Assembly: GCF_035083965.1 (NCBI RefSeq)
Contig: NC_089740.1
Location: forward strand, 14,792,552-14,856,551
Length of the DNA: 64,000 nt
DNA from: Branchiostoma lanceolatum
Lineage: Eukaryota > Chordata > Leptocardii > Amphioxiformes > Branchiostomatidae
Direction of reading: 5' to 3'
The translations under genes and the position numbers were made by a program. Shown here piece after piece: positions 46,801-57,589 of the stretch. Every line of letters begins with the position of its first letter. Within the stretch, counting starts at the first letter, position 1. The notes below the pieces were generated by a model that searched no databases, had not been told where the DNA came from, and was given only the letters and a program-made list of their open reading frames with translations.

Positions 46801-49800
46801 TTGGCCTGGTTTACTCCGATTTCAATAAATCATTTATTCCGGAGATCCAAATGGAACGCGGATGGCTCATAGTTGGCGTGAAGAGAAAAGGTACTACTAG
46901 ACTTTATCTGATCACTACTATTTCTTGAAGCCGCTCCACATTGCCCTCCTATATTTCCAGATGTCAAAAATGAGCAACGCAACTTTGGACTATTATGAGA
47001 AAGTTCAATTCTTAAGCATCGACATATTATTCAGCATCAATGTTACTGTGAGGAATGAACACTAATACCTCCCCATGTTTGGTTGTGTACTAGGCGAAGA
47101 CCTCCCCCACGGTGGTTTGAGACGCCTCCTGACGTCAGCGGTCCCTCAGACCCCGCCCCCTCCAGGTCGTAATGGCAGCCCGGCAGGATTCACACTGCAG
47201 ACTGCCGCAGTCTCCTGTCTGATGCGGGGAAACGAGAACCAGACGTGGGATAACCGCCGCTGCAAGGTTTTACTGACTTACTGATCTCATAGAATGTTAC
47301 TACTTAGTTGAACTGGTTAACATAGTAGGCGACTTGCGTAATACTTCCTAGAGCTTTTTAGATGAAGTTCATTTTCCTCAAACTAACTAGTACTAGACAG
47401 AGCTGCTTTAAATTGAAAGAAACCTTAAACCGTGTTTTGTTTATTAGTTACTGTCATGACAAAAGAAATGATATCATATTGTACCATCTGATTCATATGT
47501 TGCTTTCTGCGCCATTTGTACTGCAGGTTGGGGTTGAAACGAACGAGACGACCACTCGGTGCACGTGTGACATGACTCCACAAAGCGATGGGAAAAGCTC
47601 CAGGGTTATTCTGGCAGCTTCTTTCGTGGCCCTCCCTAATTTCGTGCACTTCGACAAGTTCGGTACCAACATTGACAAGTTGTCCACTAATTCGACCGTG
47701 TTTGGTACGATCGTAGCGCTGTGGATGATATTTTTGATGTCCCAACTATTGATATTACATTCGAACATCAGGGTACGTTAACGTCAATATGTTTTTTTTT
47801 ACATTCTATATGATATTCTAAGCTTAATTTCGATAATAACGTTGGCTAGTAAGTTAAACTTTCGTCTCTTCAACCGTACCGACCAAGGGCAATAACATCA
47901 TTATTCGATTCCATGGAGGCATAAAATGTCTGTATCAAATGTTAATAGAAATTTGATATTTAGTCATCTATGCTTTTTTAAGAGCCACATCGCTATAAGT
48001 ACAGCAGTAGCCGACAGCCTTGCTCTTGGACATTCAGCAAAGCTTGCTAAAGCACGCACGGGTATGGCTGTTGTTTCCAAAGTCTCCACAATCCCATCTG
48101 AGTTTCCCGGTGCGGACTACATCTACGTCGTGTCTGTCCGTACGGGAACACAGCCTGATGCCGGCACGGCGTCTGTAGTCGGGCTGATGATCACAGGGTC
48201 AGAGGGCAGGACGGCCATGGTCACTCTCAACCCGGAAGGCTTGGTGAGAAGTGTTGTGTTTATGTGTCTGTGTCTCTAAACGCGTAAAAGATGACAAGGG
48301 ACTTCACGAAGCAATTGTTTGATCTGCAGCTGTAGCAAAAGATAAACATAGTAGTACAGTCACGTTAGTGGAGATTTAAGTCGACCGCAATTGAGAAATA
48401 TTAACTATAACCACGAATCACCCTTGTAAATGTCTTAAGATCCTGGCCAGAGGTGGTGACACGCACCACATCATGACGACACCGGTCTCCATCGGCAAGC
48501 TCCAGTCTGTACAGGTCTGGCACGACAGCTCCGGGAAGGGCGCCATGGAGTCACTCTTCATAGACAGCATTAAGGTCTGGGACATACAGACAGCACAAGG
48601 GTGGGTACAGTAGCAAATTTTTATCGTTTTATTTCCAATTCTTTCAATCCCTGGTTTTAGGTGGTGGCTCCATTCCAAAGTGTAATCTTTAAGATCAGAA
48701 GTTGTGGGAATTCATCTGGCACTTTTCGGTTCTATGATTTTTTTCTACGAAATATCAGGAAACACTGTCAAGATATAATTGCTGACTTGAAACATAAAAA
48801 TTTCCAGCATTTTATACGTTGCAGATGAACGTCGTTGAAAGTACAATGTACATTTGAACTGTCCCTGCTCCTAACACATTTGAGAGCATGAGAAAAGTTG
48901 ATGGTCGTGTTTTTTGTGTGCACAGTTGCTGTTTCCCATGTTACACCTGGCTGTCATCTAGCAAAGGAGACGGTAGGACTATAAGGACCTTGAAGGCAGC
49001 TCCTGATGGAGAAATGCGGTAGGTTTTCAGCTCTCCGGGACGGTGATTTGAAGTAGGAATAATGCTGCATTACTCTACAACTATGACCCAAACTCGTAAC
49101 CGGTCATCAAAACATAACAATCTGCATGATGTTATAGAATTAATTCTCTGCATCGATGCCTTAAAACATTGGTTTCCTTTGAGATATGTGGTTATATTTA
49201 CCTTAGGATGTCCGAATACACCCTACCGACGTTTTCGTATCTTCTGTACGAAGACCATCTGCTCCTGTCAGCCGTGTGTAACTCCGGTGTGAGACACTTC
49301 AGCCGGGCGCAGCGCCTGGTCTGCTGCCTGACCCAGACCACCCTGTGGATGGTGGGCAGCGCCATGTGGTACGGGGTCAAACTGGGTGCACAAGATGTCA
49401 TTTTGTTCGACGCTGGCGTCATCACTCTCCGTCTTTCGGAACTGGTTGGTACTGCAGCAACATCGTTCACAGTGTTCCTGCCAGTTTACACCATCCTTGT
49501 GCCAATGTTTCGCAAGCAGCATCCGTTGGAAGATCAGATTCCTTCAGGACTGTTGAAAACGGCGACATCTCCATCCAGCTGCCGATTTCCATACAAGACG
49601 GTGGCGTGGAACCTCGCCATCCTGACGTCTGTCTGCAGCAGCTTCTTCGTGATCATGTACAGTCTGCAGTTTGGAGCTGAGAGAAGCCAAGCCTGGCTGA
49701 AGGACTTCGTCCTGACATTCCTGTTCTCTACATTTTTACTGGAGCCTGTTCAGGTTAGCATCAGTCATGCATTTAAATCGTATATTTTTCCTCATATCTT

Positions 49801-52800
49801 TATTTTAGATTTTAGAGCGCCAGTGGAACGAAATGTATGTAACTTCCCTGAAATGAAATATAATTCCAAAAATGAGTTGCACAAATCAAAAGGGGCTTTG
49901 ACAATTTTCGTAGTCAAATGACGTAAAAAACGCTAGTGACTTAACCAACATGCCCAACTTTTTGCAGATTTTTATGATCGCCTACACAAAGGCAGTCATC
50001 ATCGGACCTATTATGCGATCTGTGACAGCTTGTGTTCGAACAGTTTTGGGGACGAACTTATTGGACAAAGACCGTTCTCCAGTCGGTGCTATTCAGAGGA
50101 AGGGCAGGGATTATGATGGTAAGTCTCCACAAGTTTTACATGTAAGACCTCGGCGGATTGCTACGACCGCAGGGGCCAGTCTGTAAAATTAGTCCACATT
50201 GCCTTCCCGCATGACGTCGCGGTGGCGCAGTGGCAGAGTGTTTGGCCTAAAACCCAGAGGTCCTGTTTTAGATCCGGAGTCCCCTGATTTGTCTCGTTGA
50301 CGTTGTGCCCTTGGGAAAAGCACTTTACACGACTTTCCCCACTCCACTCAGGTGAAAATGAGTACCTATCTTCAGTTAGGGACGTCCCTTGGATAGGACG
50401 TTAAATGGACGTCCCGTGTTTAAAGAGAGCCACGCCTCAAATACATTATAAAAAGACATAGATACCTTTACTGTAAGATTTACATTTCTCTGTGAGATTT
50501 TATAATGATAGCGTCATTGTTGTTCTGAATTTCTGATTAAGCTTTGGTGTTCTGTATGTATGAATAAGTTCCTGCTCGGAGGGTTTTACCACCAGCCCCG
50601 AAGAAAACCGACCATGACCCGAACTGGACCGAGAGGATGACCAAAGGTAGAAGTATCCTGGTGGTCCTGGTGTTTCTGCTGATCTTCACCGGGAATGCCT
50701 TCTACATCGGGGTTCTGGGCTTCGACAGACACGCCTACTACGTCAGGACCTCCCTGGAGAACAGCCTGCTATCCGGAAATGAGGAGGTACGTTTGGAAAA
50801 AAATTCTCTTTCTCAAGCAGAACGAATTATCTCTTTCATTGACCATTGGAACAACTATCCGGCTTTAAGGTTACCGCTATATGTCGTCATTTCGCATTGT
50901 CTTCTCTGGAGTCTGTGCCCTAAAATACTGTAATTAATTTCCCTTCTGCAGGTCACCACAGTAGACGATGCTTGGGAGTGGCTGTCGTCTGAACTGATGC
51001 CGTCCCTTCACCCGGAGCGCGGATACAACGGGAAGAAGCTGAGGTGGCTGGACAAACAGTTTCCGGTCGGAACAAACGCATTCCGGATCGGTCCTGTTCG
51101 CCTGGAGAGAACCACCAAGTATCCAGGTGACAAAACATTCCGACCCCAAAGCTTTTTTGTTTCATTTGACTTGTCAAATTGATACATAGACATTTGTACT
51201 GCTCATTAAATCTTAATCGAGATATCCATACAATTTCAGAGGACCCAATAGACATAGATCTCGAAGACAGTAACCAAAGGCTCTATCCTGAGCTGTTCAT
51301 GAATCTACAAAACGAAGCTCTTCGCCGAGAGAGTGGGAGAAACTGTTCACACATCGGGACTACCAGTATTGTCGACGAATTCAGGTATATCACGTTTGAA
51401 GCATTTAATGCTGTTGATTTTGTAGCAAGTTTTATTGATGAATTATGGACAACTCATTTCTGTATGCAGAGCGTATCTACTCAGCTTCCATCATATAGTT
51501 TTAATTTATTTTATAACCTCTGGAATTTTTTTCATAGACATTTGTAATCCAACTTTTTGTATTTATGTACCTTAAAATAAGTTTCTGCCTTGCTAATAAA
51601 GTACTGTCATTGTGTTTCAGAAACGGGACTTCGGCGTGCTACACCACAGTGGACCTGCCACGAGATGCTGGTCAGGCTGCTACAGTGATAGAATTCCTCA
51701 AACAAACCAACTGGATCCTGATGGTTTCAGACACTCTCATCCTCCGGATCAACTTCTACCACCCTGACGTGAAGCTGTTCAGCACCGTGGTGTTCAGGCT
51801 GCAGTACATCCCAGGGGGCGCTGCTTATCTACAGCCCAGTATCCAGACCTTCCGTCTGTTCCAGTACCAAACAGCAGACGACTTCGTTCAGATGCTTTTC
51901 CACATCTTCTTCGTTCTTTTCTTCGTCTACAACGTTCTGCATGAGATTTGGAACATACGGAAGAGCGGCCGTCTGTACTTTGGCAGTTTCTGGAACATCT
52001 TGATCCTGTGCAACATTGGCTTGTCGACAGCCGTCATTGTGACATTCGCACTTCGGTATATCAAGGCAGCTTCTGCATTGGGTGACTTACAACAAGCAAA
52101 GGGTACTTATGACAAATTGTCCTAACGGTTTTCTGACATTTCGGAGAAAGCAAATCTGTTAGGGCAAACTACGAAATAGTATTTTTTAGGCAACAAAACC
52201 GGTATTGTCAAATGTAGAATGTGTAATATGCTGTTCAGCATAGTTTTTGTCTATTTTAGTTTAGAGATTGCCAAGATACCAAGAGACATTTACAGTAACG
52301 CTATTTGTTACAGGGCTGTTCGGCATCAATGAGTTTGTGGACATCAGTACCGCCAGCCAATGGGACGCAACCTTCAAGGAGGTCCTGTCCTTCTCCATCT
52401 TCATCAGTACCTGCAGCATCCTCCGGGTTCTCAACTTCTCCAGGGGTGTCGCTACCGTCTACGCTCTGCCTCGTGTACGTAGAATTCATCTTCCACATTT
52501 CTACCGGAGGCGTCAACGTTTTAGTTCATTCTGTTGATCCAATTGTTTGTAAAACAAAAGTAAGCAGTTGTTTATTTTCCGTTTACACTAGCTGATATAC
52601 GGAGAGGCCCTTGGGTTTGCGGTGAACATGCTGGTTGTTATAGTGGCCTACGGCTTCAGCGGGATCCTGATTTTCGGCAAACACATGGAGAGCTTCTCCG
52701 GCTTTAAGAAAACGTCGTACGTGCTGTTTGAGATGGGCTTGGGCAGGCCGTTCGTCGGTGTCTTTGCGGACGACATGAAGGCGGTGGATCGTGTCATGGG

Positions 52801-53574
52801 ACCTCTGTATTATTCCACATTCGTCATGCTCTTCGTCTTTTACCTGGTCAGACAAAAATCAGCTTATTTTGTTCGAGGTTTTTGCTTTTGCTTTTTTTGC
52901 ATATTACCACCAACCATGAAATTACATCCAATAAGTGTTTCTGTTTTAGCTTGAACAACCTGTCTTAAACAGCATTACGTAGCCTAAATACATCTGTTTA
53001 TGTTTCCTACAGATGAATCTGGGAGTCGGGATGCTCTGTAACTGGATGAGCTACTGCCAGACGTCTGACGACATCGGCGTGGACACGGCAATGGGAGATT
53101 ACTTCTGGAACTCCTTCAGGAGTCTTCTGGGCATGCGTCATAAGGCCCAAGACGTGGACGGTAATACAGTCTTTGCTACCTCCTACTAGATGATATTTTG
53201 TTAACCACAAATGTGTTATTCCAATGACAACGTTTAACTGCATGTATAGATAGCATGTAGTCGTCTTTGTGACATTAGTAGGTTTATAGCTATCGCATAT
53301 CCCCACAATTGATAAAGAACCTTTACCGTAGACCTTCACCCAAATACTGTGTTCTGCATTACATAACGGGAAGGATTAACTACAAATATTATCACATTTT
53401 GTCTCTTCTGAAGATGAAGCACCACTTCCTGACCACTTTATGGACGAGACCCTCCAGCGGACGGATGCGGTACTGCAGGAAGTGGACAGGGTGACTGACC
53501 TGATGTACAAGTTTGAGTGCAAGAAGCGTCAACTGACTCACGTTCAGCCATGCAGTTCCAAAGATCTCGTGTAA
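37789..53574 (+). CDS. Polycystin-1-like protein with FA-CCP-EGF-FA-CCP ectodomain (29 exons)
   Basis: Exons: 37789-37861, 39437-39703, 39796-39987, 40510-40704, 41048-41170, 42064-42300, 42912-43109, 43381-43575, 44054-44263, 44534-44697, 44855-44942, 45301-45497, 45965-46189, 46320-46890, 47094-47266, 47527-47772, 47983-48243, 48440-48600, 48926-49018, 49207-49753, 49968-50118, 50596-50786, 50952-51126, 51240-51384, 51621-52102, 52314-52474, 52592-52846, 53013-53160, 53414-53574. They join in phase to 2094 codons plus stop. Residues: signal 1-24; FA 25-177; CCP 178-242; EGF 243-283; FA 284-428; CCP 429-493; Thr/Pro stalk 494-618; GAIN-like 619-1036; TM1 about 1090-1112; PLAT about 1130-1280; TM2-5 about 1300-1500; TM6, TOP and TM7-11 about 1540-2025. 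Predicted 11-TM PKD1-family receptor/channel subunit. It is the inverted duplicate of the gene on the other strand. Confidence 0.88.
38155..38260 (+). repeat. Intron-1 'cgacccct' element, reversed copy
   Basis: Contains 'gggtgtgtacgacacagacc' followed by 'ttcgacaggctctcctcgag' and 'aggggtcgagc', the reverse complement of the element downstream of each array signal exon. The rest of the 1.6-kb intron (37862-39436) shows no other clear feature. Confidence 0.6.
39437..40704 (+). CDS. Plus gene: FA-CCP cassette 1 (exons 2-4)
   Basis: Exons 39437-39703 and 39796-39987 (FA halves) and 40510-40704 (CCP), all phase 1-1. [41 protein letters not shown], then [20 protein letters not shown] and [34 protein letters not shown] ... 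[13 protein letters not shown]. The FA half 1 shares [11 protein letters not shown] with cassette 1 of the minus gene, so these two are likely the ancestral first cassettes. Confidence 0.87.
41048..41170 (+). CDS. Plus gene: calcium-binding EGF (exon 5)
   Basis: A 123-bp phase 1-1 exon, [20 protein letters not shown] ... [16 protein letters not shown]. It has six Cys, the D-I-D-E start and a [12 protein letters not shown] hydroxylation signature. Unlike in the minus gene, it lies between two FA-CCP cassettes. Confidence 0.88.
41329..41516. repeat. (ATAC)n microsatellite
   Basis: ACAT/ATAC repeats interrupted twice by 'agaaccaaacacacatatgc'. The open frames it creates on both strands (Tyr/Val/Cys/Met or His/Thr/Ile runs) are artefacts. 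Intron between the EGF and the second FA domain. Confidence 0.95.
42064..43575 (+). CDS. Plus gene: FA-CCP cassette 2 (exons 6-8)
   Basis: Exons 42064-42300 (237 bp), 42912-43109 (198 bp) and 43381-43575 (195 bp). FA half 1 is short and diverged ([39 protein letters not shown]) but in frame with intact splice sites. Half 2 keeps [20 protein letters not shown], with an insertion at [36 protein letters not shown] ... [13 protein letters not shown]. The missing YPW loop may change binding. Confidence 0.83.
44054..44697 (+). CDS. Plus gene: Thr/Pro-rich stalk (exons 9-10)
   Basis: Exons 44054-44263 ([20 protein letters not shown]...) and 44534-44697 ([20 protein letters not shown] ... [17 protein letters not shown]). 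Probably O-glycosylated spacer. Exon 10 ends in phase 0 at ATAGAG|GTACTA. Confidence 0.84.
44855..46890 (+). CDS. Plus gene: GAIN-like region (exons 11-14)
   Basis: Exons 44855-44942, 45301-45497, 45965-46189 and 46320-46890. Helical part [55 protein letters not shown]; beta part [59 protein letters not shown]. It precedes the GPS-like motif as in PKD1-family proteins. Lengths (88, 197, 225, 571) equal those of the minus gene. Confidence 0.8.
45578..45730. repeat. Intronic tandem duplication, about 90-bp unit
   Basis: 'ttctgccacccccagccactg' with 'cagaagttaagataacgtcactcc' is followed by a second copy with 'gcagacgttaagatgacgtcactcc'. Only in the plus gene's intron 12. Confidence 0.7.
47094..47772 (+). 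CDS. Plus gene: GPS-like motif and TM1 (exons 15-16)
   Basis: Exons 47094-47266 and 47527-47772. [18 protein letters not shown] and [16 protein letters not shown] form a GPS-like Cys/Trp pattern in which the His-Leu-Thr cleavage end is Asp-Met-Thr, exactly as in the minus gene. TM1 is [19 protein letters not shown]. The donor after 47266 is GTTTTA. Confidence 0.83.
47983..49018 (+). CDS. Plus gene: PLAT domain (exons 17-19)
   Basis: Exons 47983-48243, 48440-48600 and 48926-49018. [80 protein letters not shown] then TWLSS. Intracellular beta-sandwich between TM1 and TM2. A basic/Ser linker ([20 protein letters not shown]) leads to TM2. Confidence 0.89.
49207..50118 (+). CDS. Plus gene: TM2-TM5 block (exons 20-21)
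   Basis: Exons 49207-49753 and 49968-50118. Starts [20 protein letters not shown]. Membrane stretches: [75 protein letters not shown]. The cytoplasmic loop is [18 protein letters not shown]. Confidence 0.88.
50218..50455 (+). repeat. tRNA-derived SINE
   Basis: A-box-like GTGGCGCAGTGGCAGAG, a decayed B-box (TTTTAGATCC), then body text 'cccttgggaaaagcactttacacgac' and the 3' end 'gggacgtcccttggatagga ... agccacgcctcaa'. Same family as the SINEs at 128-405 and about 55205-55740. In intron 21 of the plus gene; absent from the matching minus-gene intron. Confidence 0.75.
50596..52474 (+). CDS. Plus gene: TM6, TOP/polycystin domain and TM7-9 (exons 22-26)
   Basis: Exons 50596-50786, 50952-51126, 51240-51384, 51621-52102 and 52314-52474. 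TM6 [23 protein letters not shown] domain with [62 protein letters not shown]7 [22 protein letters not shown]8 [21 protein letters not shown]9 [20 protein letters not shown]. The TOP domain mediates subunit contacts in polycystin tetramers (family knowledge). Confidence 0.88.
52592..53574 (+). CDS. Plus gene: pore region, last TM segments and C-tail (exons 27-29)
   Basis: Exons 52592-52846, 53013-53160 and 53414-53574. TM10 [20 protein letters not shown]; pore loop [21 protein letters not shown]11 [17 protein letters not shown]; then [15 protein letters not shown]. Filter position reads L-G-R in place of the PKD2 L-G-D. The tail has [20 protein letters not shown] and ends KDLV, stop TAA at 53572-53574. 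Confidence 0.88.
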
Positions 53575-53758
53575 ACACTGAGTTTGAGCAATTAGCTTGG
53601 CCTACCAGAAATGTACATAAGCTTGACATAACGGAAATAATATAAGACAAAGAGTACTAGTAAATGATTTCAACAAGCGAGGTACCACCTCAACTGATTC
53701 AAACGTTTTAGCTGAGACTTTTAACCATGACATTTTAAAAAGGGATGATATATAAATG

Positions 53759-54870
53759 TTTGATATTAAGGCACTTAATGTAAATCTTTTTATTGTTTCC
53801 AATTGAAGGTCTGAACATGTTGTGATCAGTGTAACTATTGTAATTTTCATTACCATGTTTGATAGCAAAACCAATGTTGCCTTAGCCTGTTTCATGAGAC
53901 AATGGTTTACAGACTAGGATCAAAGGTGTGAACTTTAAGATCTTGTCTGGATCTTTTTAATGAGGCATTGGTTACGGACCAGGAAGAAATATCTAATATT
54001 AAGTCATTTTGCATGAATCTTCATTTTCGGTTTAATTGAATATTGCAGATACAATTATGATGTGACCAGTTGCTGATGTAAATATTGTAATTATCCGTAC
54101 GGCCTAGGCTAATCCTAGTTTGGTACAAATTTGTGTCATGGGCCAATGGCTTACTTACTTACTTGTACTTGATTAGGTCTCATCATCATCTGAGTGGCCT
54201 GCGTCAAGGCTTCGTCTTTTACGTCTCGCTACCAATCTCCGCCATTCTACTCTGTACTGGGCCATCTTGCTCATGTCTGTCAGCCTCATGTTGTTTTCCC
54301 CAACAGTCAGTCTTACGTCATCTAACACACAGTCCAGCCATGTTTTCCTGGGTCTGCCTCTGGACCTCTTCCCGAAGTTAGGAGTCCAGTCCAGAAGGAA
54401 TCTGGGAAGCCGTTCCTTTGGCATTCGCAGGATGTGACCAATGGCTTACAAATTAGGAGAAAATGTGTAATGTTTGATATTACGGTAATTTGAGTGAACA
54501 TTTCTATTTCTTCAATCGTGATGGTGTTGTGAACAGTTTACAGTGTGAATATTGTAATTTACAGTCTAGGCTAAACAATGTTTGGTACCAATCGCCCTCT
54601 TGTCTTGACCTCTGTCATGAGCCAATAGATTACAGATTAGGATCAAATGGGTACAATTTAATATTAAGTCCCTTTGCATGACTATTTTGTTTAATTGTCG
54701 CTGTGTATATTATGTGAACTATTAACGATGTAAATATTGTAATTTTCATTACGGTCTTAAATATGTTTGGTACCTTATCATAATAACCTGTTTTATGAGG
54801 CAATAGCCATGAAACAAAAAAAGAATAAATGTTTAACATCCTTTGCATGTAACAGTAATAACTATATGGC
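53759..54870 (+). repeat. 3'-flank tandem repeat of the plus gene
   Basis: About five degenerate units of 170-240 bp starting near 53759, 53995, 54474, 54659 and 54832. They contain 'aatattaagt...tttgcatga', 'gatgtaaatattgtaatt' and 'tttggtac' phrases. Reverse-complement relatives occupy 9640-10345 after the minus gene. Candidate AATAAA signals lie at about 54822 and 54991. No gene is seen. Confidence 0.65.
54155..54437 (-). mobile_element. LINE 3'-end insertion with 12-bp target duplication
   Basis: The minus strand encodes a LINE reverse transcriptase C-terminus (ILRMPKERLPRFLLDWTPNF, GKRSRGRPRKTWLDCVLDDV) to a stop after HSDDDET, then an (AAGT)n tail. CCAATGGCTTAC flanks it at 54143-54154 and 54438-54449. 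It interrupts one unit of the 3'-flank tandem repeat. Confidence 0.85.
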
Positions 54871-55126
54871 AATATATCATATAGCTGATGCTGTAAATAA
54901 TATCCATTTATCGTTTATATACAACAATCTGCTAACAGTAATCTTGCATTAAGAGTATGCCAATTTCAAGTGTGGCCTTTGCGAATGTCAGAATAAAGAT
55001 GAAATGACATTACTGTCAACATTACTCTGCTTTATTATCTTCGCGAAATGCATTCAAAAATACATCAATGTCCTCACGTTGGAAAAATAACCCTTTCGTA
55101 TCATATTGGCGTATAAAGCTTTGGGT

Positions 55127-55740
55127 GGCAAGGTCGTCTTGTGGTTAAGATCGCTGACTTAGAGTCTAAAGGTTCTGGGTTCGAATCCGTGGCAACCCCC
55201 CGTCTTATAATAATGATAATGGTTTATTGGTAAGAAATTACACGTGCAATGGCAGCCAGTGCTGAATTGCTGCTGGGTTTACAATCACATAATACACAAC
55301 ATATACATATTTGCTCCACACTTGCACATTGTGGAACTGTCGCAAGGGTCTGGGCGGCTGCCATTCGGCGCTAGCAAGTGACCTCAATGCGACCTTCCCC
55401 AACCGAAGTCAGGTACCCATTCACACCTGGGTGGAATGAGGAAAGTCGTGTAAAGTGCCTTTCCCAAGGGCACAACATCGGGGCATATCAAGGGCATTAT
55501 GCCCTTGGGAAAGGCACGTTACGCCTATCTATTTCCTGACAAAACTTTGATGTATTCGGACACAAGGTAGAAAAGCGTTTAAGTGTTTAAAAACACTTAT
55601 TGATATCTTAATAAAACAAACCGGTTAAAATGAATGTTATGTCCTCTCTGGTGGGACGTAAAGTTGGAGTGTTTAAGGACAGCCACACCTTGAGCACGAA
55701 GAAGAACCCACCACATTTATAAAAAAGAGTAGGGGTCCTG
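55127..55740. repeat. Nested tRNA-derived SINEs
   Basis: A plus-strand tRNA-like head (55127-55197, with GGTTCGAATCC B-box) is followed by a minus-oriented SINE body about 55330-55490 ('caacc...gtcaggtacccattcacacc', 'cctttcccaagggcacaac'). A plus-oriented 3' end comes after it ('gggacgtaaagttggagtgt ... agccacaccttgagcac', to about 55720). This looks like one SINE inserted in another. Confidence 0.65.
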
Positions 55741-57589
55741 GTGTGAGTCGATCAAACCTTAGTCTTTTTACCGACTTGACACCTGAAAACTATCATCTCA
55801 ATCCTCCCACAAATGTGGTAAGTCCCAATAAATATTTTCGCTATGGTTTCTCTAGCTTCATTGTCTACTCACTAATGTGCAGCAAGTTATTATATTTATG
55901 TTTTGTTACTATGATTACTTTTGATTGCACTTCTTCTGTATACATCTTTTTGTCAATTATCATTACTTTGGGATTTCTTTTAATACAATACTCGGATTAT
56001 GTTTCCGTTATCTTATGTTGACCTCTGGCGTCTCCGGCTCACTTTCAAGTTCACTACATTTGATATTCCATAATTTTCTGTTTACAAATTGTACAAGTTT
56101 TTTTTTTATATTTACATGTCATATTTCATTTAAGTATTATGTAAGTCGACTCTAGGTAGAACAGCGTTTCTCTGTGTTACACTAGTGGAGATCTCAATAA
56201 AAGGAGCAAACAAAGTTACTCGTTAAACTTGTATTTAGATTTAGGCGCAAACAACACGATCATAGCAAAATAAAGACATCCCTTGACCGTTGTCTTTATG
56301 ATTTTAATACCTTTTGCAATTTTAGTGACACAAATATGTACATCTTGATTACAATTAATGCGAAATATCGCAATATCTAGATTGAAATTATACAAATCAC
56401 CAGCCAATTTGAAAATGACTTAAGGCCACGTTGTTTTAATTATACGGGTGACATCCTCTGAGGACCCCAAAACTGATGCGAACGTGTGAATAAAAAAAAT
56501 GGACAAAAAAAGTTGCCTTCAATAAGAAATCTACGTGGTAAGGAAGGATGAACAAACCTAAACACACAGAGTATGGTATATGACTTTGGAACTGACTTAG
56601 TATTCGTTTTCCAAAATGTTTTTTTTTTTTTTTGTAATCTACAGCATGTCTTTTCTCCTTTTGCAGCTGCTTTGTACGATTTACAGTATGGTCGAAACTT
56701 TTTTTGGAAACTAAATATTGCTGCGCGCGTGGATGTTATCCATATAATCAAATCAACAAGGCCTACAATCCAAGCGTTGCAGTGTGTATGAAACATCCTG
56801 CGCGTCGATTTGTAATTTTCTGTTTCTTTAGCAGCACCAGACGCAACAACGCAAAACATTTTAAAAAAACTCTACAAAAAAACAAAAGAATTTAATTTTT
56901 TTCATAAAACGTTCGGAATGATTTCGCTATACACTTACACGTGTTTCCTTGGCATATCTTCAGTTAACATTTAAAGTTTAAAGTATCATTAGTGAAATCC
57001 ACCGAAAAAGCACAACATGTTGTTGTTGTGCAACTAAGCAATCCTACCATTAGTGTCAGCTATAACTCATGAAATCAACGTCATAGTTTTACGTGACGTC
57101 ACGCTTAATGCACGCGTCCGATTGGTTAAGCAACCAGCACTTAAACCTTGCTCTCTCGCGAGAAAATGTGGCGAAAATCATTCCAAAATAATCCAACAAA
57201 AACGAATATATAAAAAAAATTTAAGACCCTGAAAACACAACTTAGCAATGATGAGCTCTTGTTCTTAAACAGGGCGCGTTCACATTCGCCGTGCGTTTAC
57301 GTCATGGGATTTTCGTCATGGGACCTACGACAGTCTTTTCCGTCTGCTGAAGTTTGCACCACACATCCCCAAAAGTCCTCTCAACTTGCTGTCCAAACCT
57401 GTCGTGCGATGGAAGTGATCGGGCCCTTAGCAAGTTTTTTATCAGCACTGCATACTTTACTTATACAATCTGAGTTATGGTGACATCTACGCGCGCACTG
57501 CTGTCCGTTGCCTTTACACAAAAATTAAATCTTGTCATTTTTTCTTATCTTGCGACGGTTTGAGACTTTGAAAAACAGCTAAATGCATC
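55741..57589. other. Intergenic region without recognised genes
   Basis: AT-rich sequence between the plus gene's flank and the CUB gene's stop codon. Short open frames with hydrophobic or poly-Lys/Phe composition are present, but none has a domain, splice context or repeat I recognise. The right part is probably the 3' UTR of the CUB gene. Confidence 0.45.

Noticed and set aside
55743-56155. Hydrophobic open frames on the plus strand
   Set aside because: AT-rich sequence giving Phe/Ile/Leu runs, overlapping frames, no domain and no splice context.
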